From: Siphonodentalium dalli
Lineage: Eukaryota; Mollusca; Scaphopoda; Gadilida; Siphonodentaliidae
NCBI GenBank assembly: GCA_032622095.1
Contig: CP136067.1
Span: 45,177,549-45,241,548, forward strand
Reading direction: 5' to 3'
Length of the DNA stretch: 64,000 nt
In this document: positions 54,779-64,000 of the stretch, piece by piece
How positions within the stretch are numbered: position 1 is the stretch's first letter
Layout: the number at the start of each line of letters is the position of its first letter
Translations under genes and position numbers: made by a program
Notes under the pieces: model-generated
Seen by the model: the letters and a program-made list of their open reading frames with translations, nothing else
Databases searched by the model: none
What the model was told of the DNA's origin: nothing

Positions 54779-54962
54779 CAAGCCTTGAAATAGTGTGTCT
54801 GTCATTTGCAGAATGAGGTCCCCAGATGGTGAATTTAGTGACGCTACCCCACATAGCGGGCTTGCATCATCAAATTCACCCTCTGGGGACCTCATTCTGC
54901 TTACACCTCAGCATAATGAGGTTCACAGAGGGTGAAGTTGGTGATGCTAGTCCGCTATGCAT
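54779..54962. mobile_element. hAT-like double-hairpin MITE, truncated, at satellite edge
   Basis: Left end TCAAGCCTTGAAATAGTGTG and first hairpin intact; the second hairpin stops after GCTAGTCCGCTATGC, where satellite sequence resumes. Confidence 0.8.
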
Positions 54963-55160
54963 GAAATTTAATTTGTTGATCATTATTCACATTCTAAATG
55001 CACACCGTAGTAAAAAAAAGCTTCCTAGTCGGTCCCACTATTTGGTCAGTTCTGGTGTAACATGAAAACTAGCACTAGTCAGTAGTGGTACTGGACTGGG
55101 AACCAGTCATCTTATGATGAGTTATTGGCTCAAATCTATTATTTGTCACAGTCTAAAAAT

Positions 55161-55560
55161 ATCCTAGTAGCTAGGTCCCACTATTTGGTCAGTTCTGGTG
55201 TGACACGAAAACTAGCACTAGTCAGTAGTGGTACTGGACTGGGAACCAGTCATCTTATGATGAGTTATTGGCTCAAATCTATTATTTGTCACAGTCTAAA
55301 AATATCCTAGTAGCTAGGTCCCACTATTTGGTCAGTTCTGGTATGACATGAAAACTAGCACTAGTCAGTAGTGGTACTGGACTGGGAACCAGTCATCTTA
55401 TGATGAGTTATTGGCTCAAATCTATTATTTGTCACAGTCTAAAAATATCCTAGTAGCTAGGTCCCACTATTTGGTCAGTTCTGGTGTGACATGAAAACTA
55501 GCACTAGTCAGTAGTGGTACTGGACTGGGAACCAGTCACCTTTTGGTTGAGTTATTGGTT
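55161..55560 (+). repeat. Homogeneous 143-bp sub-array within the satellite
   Basis: The junction ATCCTAGTAGCTAGGTCCCA occurs at 55161, 55304 and 55447, exactly 143 bases apart, with nearly identical sequence between. Confidence 0.9.
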
Positions 55561-56039
55561 AATTTTTAACATGTTCATTATTTTTCACATTCAAAAAGTT
55601 TATCTAAGTGAAAGTGAAGCTTCCTAGATGGTCCCACTATTTGGTCAGTTCTGGTGTGAAATGAAAACTAGCACTAGCCATAGTGGTATTGGACTGGGAA
55701 CCAGTCATCTTATGGTTGAGTTTTTGTTTGAAATATATTTTTATCCATTATTTGTCACAGTCTAAATTCTTCCTAGTCGGTCCCACTATTTGGTCAGTTC
55801 TGGTGTGAAATAAAAACTAGCACTAGTCAGTAGTGGAACTGGACTGGGAACCAGTCATCTTATGGTTGAGTTGTTGGTTGATTTTTATCATTGTTCATTA
55901 TTTTTCACAATCGAAAAGTATATCTAAGTCAAAGTGAAGCTTCCTAGTCGGTTCCACTATTTGGTCAGTTCTGGTGTGACATGAAAACTAGCACTAGTCA
56001 GTAGTGGTATTGGACTGGGAACCAGTCATCTAATGGGAA

Positions 56040-57385
56040 CCAGACATAATTATGATGGTTGAGTTATTGGTTGAAGTCTAATTTTGTTCATTATTTGTCA
56101 AGAGTCTAAATGCATATAATTATTATCGCAGCCTAAAAAGTTCCTAGTCGGTCCCACTATTTGGTCAGTTCTGGTGTGACCATGAAAACTAGCACTAGTC
56201 AATAGTGGTACTGGACTGGGAACCAGTCATCTTATACTAGTCAATAGTGGTACTGGACTGGGAACCAGTCATCTTATCGTTGAGTTATTGGTTGAAATAT
56301 AATTTTATTCATTAATTGTCACAGTCTAAAATCTTACTAGTCGGTCCCACTATTTGGTCAGTTATAGTGTGACACGAAAACTAGCACTAGTCAGTAGTGG
56401 TACTGGACTGGGAACCAGTCATCTTATGGTTGAGTTATTGTTTGAAATATAATTTTGTTCATACAGCGTAGAAATTCCTAGTCGGTCCCACTATTTGGTC
56501 AGCTCTAGTGTGACAATGAAAACTAGCACTAGTCAGTAGTGGTATTGGACTGGGAACCAGTCATCTGTTTGAGTTATTGGTTGATTTTTAACATTGTTCA
56601 TTATTTTTCACATTCAAAAAGTCAAAGTGAAGATTCCTAGTCGTTCCCACTATTTGGTCAGTTCTGGTGTAACATGAAAACTAGCACTAGTCAGTAGTGG
56701 TACTGGTCTGGGAACCAGACATATGATGGTTGAGTTATTGGTTGAAGTCTAATTTTGTTCATTATTTGTCAAGAGTCTAAATGCATATAATTATTATCGC
56801 AGCCTAAAAAGTTCCTAGTCGGTCCCACTATTTGGTCAGTTCTGGTGTGACATGAAAACTAGCACTAGTCAATAGTGGTACTGGACTGGGAACCAGTCAT
56901 CTTATACTAGTCAATAGTGGTACTGGACTGGGAACCAGTCATCTTATCGTTGAGTTATTGGTTGAAATATAATTTTATTCATTAATTGTCACAGTCTAAA
57001 ATCTTACTAGTCGGTCCCACTATTTGGTCAGTTATAGTGTGACACGAAAACTAGCACTAGTCAGTAGTGGTACTGGACTGGGAACCAGTCATCTTATGGT
57101 TGAGTTATTGTTTGAAATATAATTTTGTTCATACAGCGTAGAAATTCCTAGTCGGTCCCACTATTTGGTCAGTTCTAGTGTGACAATGAAAACTAGCACT
57201 AGTCAGTAGTGGTATTGGACTGGGAATCAGTCATCTGTTTGAGTTATTGGTTGATTTTTAACATTGTTCATTATTTTTCACATTCGAAAAGTCAAAGTGA
57301 AGATTCCTAGTCGTTCCCACTATTTGGTCAGTTCTGGTGTAACATGAAAACTAGCACTAGTCAGTAGTGGTACTGGACTGGGAAC
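56040..57385 (+). repeat. Higher-order duplication within the satellite (671-bp unit, two copies)
   Basis: TTGAAGTCTAATTTTGTTCA and the unusual ATGCATATAATTATTATCGC occur at about 56071 and 56742. Sequence stays almost identical over four to five monomers up to the GATTCCTAGTCGTTCCCAC segment. Confidence 0.88.
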
Positions 57386-60300
57386 CAGTCATCTTATGGA
57401 TGAGTAATTGGTTGATGTTTAACAATGTTCAATATTGTTCATATTCGAAAAGTACATCTAAGTCAAAGTGAAGCTTCCAAGTTGGACCCACTATTTGGTC
57501 AGTTCTGGTGTGACATGAAAACTAGCACTAGTCAATAGTGGTATTGGACTGGGAATCAGTCATCTTATGGTTGAATAATTGGTTGATGTTTAACATTGTT
57601 CAATATTTTTCACGTTCGAAAAGTATATCTAAGTCAAAGTAGAGCTTCCTAGTCGGTCCCACTATTTGGTCAGTTCTGGTGTGACATGAAAACTAGCACT
57701 TGTCAGTAGTGGTACTGGACTGGGAACAAGACATCTTATCATTGAGTTATTGGTTGAAATAAAATTTTATTTATTATTTGTCAGTCTAAAATCTTCCTAG
57801 TCGGTCACATTATTTGGTCAGTGCTGGTGTGACATGAAAACTAGCACTATTCAGTAGTGGTACTGGACTGGGAACCAGTCATCTTATGGTTGAGTTATTG
57901 GTTGATGTTTAACATTATATTTCATATTCAAAAAGTATATCTAAGTCGAAGTAGAGCTTCATAATCGGTCCCACTATTTGGTCAGTTCTGTTTGGACATG
58001 AACACTAGCACTAGTCAGTATTGGTATTGGACTGGGAACCAGTCATCGTATGGTTGAGTTATTGGTTGAAATCTAATTTCTTCATTATTTGCCACAGTCT
58101 GAGAGCTTTCTAGTTAGTCCCACTATTTGGTCAGTTCTGGTGTGACATGAAAACTAGCACTAGTCAATAGTGGTACTGGACTGGGAACCAGTCGTCTTAT
58201 CGTTGAGTTATTGGTTGAAATATAATTTTATTCATTATTTGTCACAGTCAAAATTCTTCCTAGTCGGTCCAACAATTTGGACAGTTCTGGTGTAATATGA
58301 AAACTAGCACTAGTCAGTAGTGACATTGGACTAGGAACCATTCATCTTTTGGTTGATTTATTGGTTGATTTTTAACATTGTTCATTATTTTTCACAATCG
58401 AAAAGTATATCTACATGTAAGTCAAAGTGAAGCTTCCAAGTCGGTCCCACTATTTGGTCAGTTCTGGTGTGACATGAAACAAGCACTAATCAATAGTGGT
58501 ACTGGATTGGGAATCAGTCATCTTATGGTTGAGTAATAATTGGTTGATGTTTAACATTGTTCAATATTGTTCACGTTCGAAAAGTGTATCTAAGTCAAAG
58601 TGAAGCTTCCTAGTCTGTCCCACTATTTGGTCAGTTCTGGTGTGACATTAAGTTATTGGTTGAAATAGAACTTTAATCATTATTTGTCACAGTCTAAAAT
58701 CTTCCTAGTCGGTCCCACTATTTGGTCAGTTCTGATGTGACATGAAAACCAGCATTAGTCAGTAGTGGTACCGGACTGGGAACCAGTCATCTTACGGTTG
58801 AATTATGGTTGAAATCTAATTTTGTTCATTATTTGTCAGTCTAAAATCTTTCAATTAAGTCGGTCCCACTATTTGGTCAGTTCTGGTGTGACATGAAAAC
58901 TAGCGCTAGTCAGTAGTGGTATTGGACTGGGAAACAGTCATCTTATGGTTGAATAATTGGTTGATGTTTAACATTGTTCATTATTTTTCACATTCGAAAA
59001 GTATATCTAAGTCAAAGTGAAGCTTCCAAGTCGGTCCCACTATTTGGTCAGTTCTGGTGTGACATGAAAACTAGCACAAGTCAGTAGTGGTACTGGACTG
59101 GGAACCAGTCGTCTTACGTTTGAGTTATTGGTTGAAATCTAATTTTGTTCATTATTTGTCAGTCGAAAATCTTCCAAGTCGGTCCCACTATTTGGTCAGT
59201 TCTGGTGTGACATGAAAACTAGCACTAGTCAGTAGTGGTATTGGACTGGGAATCAGTCATCTTACGGATGAGTAATTGATTGATGTTTAACATTGTTCAA
59301 TATATTTAATGTTCGAAAAGTATATCTAAGTCAAAGGAGAGCTTCCTAGTCAGTCCCACTATTTGGTCAGTTCTGGTGTGACTATCACTAGTCAGTAGTG
59401 GTACTGGACTGGGAACCAGTCATCTTATGTATGAGTAATTGGTCGATGTTTAACATTGTTCATTATTTTTCACATTCAAAAAGTATATCTAAGTCAATAT
59501 GAAGCTTCCTAGTCGGTCCCACTATTTGGTCAGTTCTGGTGTGACATGAAAACTAGCACTAGTCAGTAGTGGTACTGGACTGTGAACCAGTCATCTTATG
59601 GTTGAGTTATTGGCTGAAATAAAATTTTATTCATTATTTGTCACAGTCTAAAATCTTCCTAGTCGGTCCCACTATTTGGTCAGTTCTGGTGTGACATGAA
59701 AACTAGCACAATTTAGTAGTGGTACTGGACTGGGAACCAGTCATCTTATGGTTGAGTTATTGGTTGATGTTTAACATTATTTTTCATTTTCAAAAAGTAT
59801 ATCTAAGACAAAGTGAAGCTTCCTAGCCGGTCCCACTATTTGGTCTTATTTGGACTTATTAGGTCAGTTCTGGTGTGACATGAAAACTAGCACAATTTAG
59901 TAGTGGTACTGGACTGGGAACCAGTCATCTTATGGTTGAGTAATTGGTTGATGTTAAACATTGTTCAATATATTTAACGTTCGAAAAGTATATTTAAGTC
60001 AAAGTGAAGTTTCCTAGTCGGTTCCACTATTTGGTCAGTTCTGGCATGACATGAAAACTAGCACTAGTCAGTAGTGGTACTGGACATGGAACCAGTCATC
60101 TTACGGTTTAGTTATTGGTTGAAATCTAATTTTGTTCATTATTTGTCACTCTAAAATCTTCCAAGTCGGTCCCAATATTTGGTCAGTTCTGGTGTGATAT
60201 GAAAACTAGCACTAGTCAGTAGTGGTACTGGACTGGGAATCAGTCATCTTATGGATGAGTAATTGGTTGATGTTTAACATTTTTCAATATTTTTCAAGAT

Positions 60301-63300
60301 CAAAAAGTATATCTAAGTCGAAGTAGAGCTTCCTAGTCGGTTCCACTATTTGGTCAGTTCTGGTGTGACATGAAAACTAGCACTAGTCAGTAGTGGTATT
60401 GGACTGGGAACCAATAATCTTATGGTTGAGTTATTGGTTGAAATATAACTTTATTCATTATTTGTCACAGTCTAAAATCATCCTAGTCAGTCCCACTATT
60501 TGGTCAGTTCTGGTGTGACATGAAAACTAGCACTAGTCATTAGTGGTACTGGACTGGGAACCAGTCATCTTATGGTTGAGTTATTGGTTGAAATATAACT
60601 TTATTCATTTTTATTTGTCACAGTCTAAAATCTTCCTAGTCGGTCCCACTATTTGGTCAGTTCTGGCATGACATGAAAACTAGCAATAGTCAGTAGTGGT
60701 ACTGGACAGGGAACCAGTCATCTTACGGTTTAGTTATTGGTTGAAATCTAATTTTGTTCATTATTTGTCACTCTAAAATCTTCCAAGTCGGTCCCAATAT
60801 TTGGTCAGTTCTGGTGTGACATGAAAACTAGCACTAGTCAGTAGTGGTACTGGACTGGGAACCAGTCATCTTATGTATGAGTAATTGGTTGATGTTTAAC
60901 ATTGTTCAATATTTTTAACATTAGAAAAGTATATCAAAGTCAAAGTGAAGCTTCCTAGTCGGTCCCACTATTTGGTCAGTTCTGGTGTGACAGGAAAAAT
61001 TGCACTAGTCAGTAGTGTTACTGGACTGGGAACCAGTCATCTTATCGTTGAGTTATTGGTTGAAATATAATTTCATTCATTATTTGTCACAGTCTAAAAT
61101 CTTCAAGCCGGTCCCACAATTTGGTCAGTTCTGGTGTGACATGAAAACTAGCACTAGTCAGTAGTCGTACTGGACTGGGAACCAGTCATCTTTTGGTTGA
61201 GTTATTGGTTGACGTTTAACATTATTTTTCATATTCAAAAAGTATATCTAAGTCAAACTGAAGCTTCCTAGTCGGTCCCACCATTTGGTCAGTTCTGGTG
61301 TGACATGAAAACTAGCACTAGTCATTATTCATTATTTGTCACAGTCTAAATTCTTCCTAGTCGGTCCCACTATTTGGTTTAACATTGAAATCTTCCTAGC
61401 CGGTCCCACAATTTGGTCAGTTCTGGTGTGACATGAAAACAATCACTAGTCAGTATTTTGGTTGAGTTATTGGTTGACGTTTAACATTATTTTTCACATT
61501 CGAAAAGTATATCTAAGTCAAAGTGAAGATTCCTAGTCGGTCCCACTATTTGGTCAGTTATGGTGTGACATGAAAATTAGCACTAGTCAATAGTGGTACT
61601 GGACTGGGAATCAGTCATCTTATCGTTGAGTTATTGGTTGATGTTTAACATTATTTTTCATATTAAAAAAGTATATCTAAGTCAAACTGAAGCTTCCTAG
61701 TCGGTCCCACCACTATTTGGTCAGTTCTGGTGTGACATGAAAACTAGCACTAGTCACTAGTGGTATTGGACTGGGAACCAGTCATCTAATGGTTGAGTTA
61801 TTGGTTGAAATATAACTTTATTCATTATTTGTCACAGTCTAAATTCTTCCTAGTCGGTCCCACTATTTGGTCAGTTCTGGTGTGACATGAAAACTAGCAC
61901 TAGTCAATAGTGGTACTGGACTGGGAACCAGTCATCTTTTGGTTGAGTTATTGGTTGACGTTTAACATTATTTTTTACATTCAAAAAGTATATCTAAGTC
62001 AAAGTGAAGTTTCCTAGTCGGTCGCACTATTTGGTCAGTTCTGGTGTAACATGAAAACTAGCACTAGTCAGTAGTGGTACCGGACTGGGAACCAGTCATC
62101 TTATGGATGAGTAATTGGTTGATGTTTAACATTGTTCAATATTGTTCACATTCGAAAAGTATATCTAAGTCAAAGTGAAGATTCCTAGTCGGTCCCACTA
62201 TTTGGTCAGTTCTGGTGTAACATGAAAACTAGCACTAGTCAGTAGTGGTATTGGACTGGGAACCAGTCATCTTATGGTTGAGTTATTGGTTGAAATATAA
62301 CTTTAGTCATTATTTGTCACAGTCTAACTTCTTCCTAGTCGGTCCCACTATTTGGTCAGTTCTGGTGTGACATGAAAACTAGCACTAGTCAGTAGTGGTA
62401 CTGGACTGGGAACCAGTCATCTTATGGATGAGTAATTGGTTGATGTTTAACATTGTTCAATATGGTTCACATTCGAAAAGTATATCTAAGTCAAAGTGAA
62501 GCTTCCTAGTCAGTCCCACTATTTGGTCAGATCTGGTGTAACATGAAAACTAGCACTAGTCAGTAGTGGTACTGGGCTGGGAACCAGTCATCTTATGGTT
62601 GAGTTATTGGTTGATGTTTAACATTATTATTCACATTCGAAAAGTATATCTAAGTCAAAGTGAAGCTTCCTAGATGGTCCCACTATTTGGTCAGTTCTGG
62701 TGTGATATGGAAACTAGCACTAGTCACTAGTGGTATTGGACTGGGAACCAGTCATCTTATGGTTGAGTTATTGGTTGAAATATAATTTTATTCATTATTT
62801 GTTAATCTTCGTGGTCTGTCCCACTATTTGGTCAGTTCTGGTGTGACATGAAAACTACCACTAGTCAGTAGTGGTATTGGACTGGGAACCAGTCATCTTA
62901 TGGTTGAGTTATTGGTTGGAATATAACTTTATTCATTATTGGACAGTCTAAACCACTATTTGGTCAGTTCTGGTGTGAAATGAAAACTAGCACTAGACAG
63001 TAGTGGTACTGGACTGGGAACCAGTCATCTTACGGTTGAGTTATTGGTTGAAATCTAATTTTGTTCATTATTTGTCAGTCTAAAATCTTCCTAGTCGGTC
63101 CCACTAGATTTGGTCAGTTCTGGTGTGACATGAAAACTAGCACTAGTCAGTAGTCATACTGGACTGGGAACCAGTCATCTTTTGGTTGAGTTATTGGTTG
63201 ACGTTTAACATTATTTTTCATATTCAAAAAGTATATCTAAGTCAAACTGAAGCTTCCTAGTCGGTCCCACCATTTGGTCAGTTCTGGTGTGACATGAAAA

Positions 63301-64000
63301 CTAGCACTAGTCAATAGTGGTACTGGACTGGGAATCAGTCATCTTATCGTTGAGTTATTGGTTGAAATATAACTTTATTCATTATTTGTCACAGTCTAAA
63401 TTCTTCCTAGTCGGTCCCACTATTTGGTCAGTTCTGGTGTGACATGAAAACTAGCACTAGTCAGTAGTGGTACTGGACTGGGAACCATTCATCTTATGGA
63501 GGAGTAATTGGTTGATGTTTAACATTTTTCAATATTTTACATGTTCGAAAAGTATATCTAAGTCGAAGTAGAGCTTCCTAGTCGGTCCCACTATTTGGTC
63601 AGTTCTGGTGTGACATGAAAACTAGCACTAGTCACTAGTGGTATTGGACTGGGAACCAGTCATCTAATGGTTGAGTTATTGGTTGAAATATAACTTTATT
63701 CATTATTTGTCACAGTCTAAATTCTTCCTAGTCGGTCCCACTATTTGGTCAGTTCTGGTGTGACATGAAAACTAGCACTAGTCAGTAGTGGTACTGGACT
63801 GGGAACCAGTCATCTTATGTATGACTAATTGGTTATGTTGAACATTGTTCATTATGTTTCACATTCGAAAAGTATATCTAAGTCAAAGTGAAGCTTCCAA
63901 GTCGGTCCCACTATTTGGTCAGTTCTGGTGTGACATGAAAACTAGCACTAGTCAATAGTGGTACTGGACTGGGAACCAGTCATCTTTTGGTTGAGTTATT

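Larger units (their letters stand above)
54450..64000 (+). repeat. Satellite array, alternating about 150- and 170-bp monomers
   Basis: Every monomer has the core GTCCCACTATTTGGTCAGTT, then CTGGTGTGACATGAAAACTA, GCACTAGTCAGTAGTGGTAC and TGGACTGGGAACCAGTCATC. Type A spacers read GGTTGAAATATAACTTTATT...CACAGTCTAAA; type B spacers GGTTGATGTTTAACATTGTT...AAAAGTATATCTAAGTC. Core starts at 63411, 63582, 63732 and 63902 show 171/150/170 spacing, i.e. a dimer of about 320 bp. The left edge is degenerate and the array leaves the window at 64000. Confidence 0.95.

Noticed and set aside
54450-64000. CRISPR-like array
   Set aside because: Regular repeats, but monomers of 150-170 bp with two spacer classes in eukaryotic DNA are a satellite, not CRISPR.

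Overview
This window looks like AT-rich animal nuclear DNA, most probably from a lophotrochozoan and best guess a bivalve mollusc. That guess rests on four things: one spliced metazoan transporter gene with long introns, a very heavy load of short non-autonomous DNA transposons, an animal-type Ty1/copia retrotransposon, and dispersed repeats with tandem cores of the kind common in bivalve genomes. Nothing prokaryotic was seen (no operons, no dense ORFs).

The only host gene I can support lies on the minus strand. Eight exons were rebuilt from splice sites and reading phase (50099 down to 9485). They encode about the last 293 residues of a major-facilitator transporter of the SLC49 family, closest to SLC49A4 (DIRC2). 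All seven exon junctions keep phase. The 5' exons (roughly the first 200 residues) are not visible and probably lie beyond 64000. The introns total about 40 kb and are almost entirely mobile-element debris.

Layout. 1-9.2 kb: downstream flank with hAT, TTAA-flanked and TA-flanked MITEs and one repeat with a tandem core. 9.5-22.6 kb: last exon and a 12.9 kb last intron holding a copia element (12.09-17.94 kb). The copia pol is broken by several frame changes, and its 5' LTR is split by an 863-bp hAT-like insertion with a perfect 8-bp target duplication. 22.6-50.1 kb: the other exons, separated by nested elements. These include a 4.8 kb GC-richer block bounded by about 200-bp inverted repeats (25.36-30.17 kb), a pogo/Tigger-like element inside a TTAA element (41.4-43.2 kb), and many copies of a TTAA-flanked MITE carrying a 27-bp-stem hairpin cassette. 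50.6-54.4 kb: a degenerate tandem repeat of about 560 bp, itself hit by two TTAA MITEs. 54.4-64.0 kb: a large satellite built from two alternating monomers (about 150 and 170 bp) that runs off the window.

The most unusual material is structural. One hairpin cassette is shared by TTAA-flanked elements with different termini. Several insertions have empty paralogous target sites inside the window. One MITE copy carries a patch of sequence templated from a neighbour about 0.6 kb away. The copia U5 end is complementary to its own primer-binding site. The satellite has two-monomer and higher-order structure. All coordinates and motif readings were made by eye; no alignments or database searches were run.
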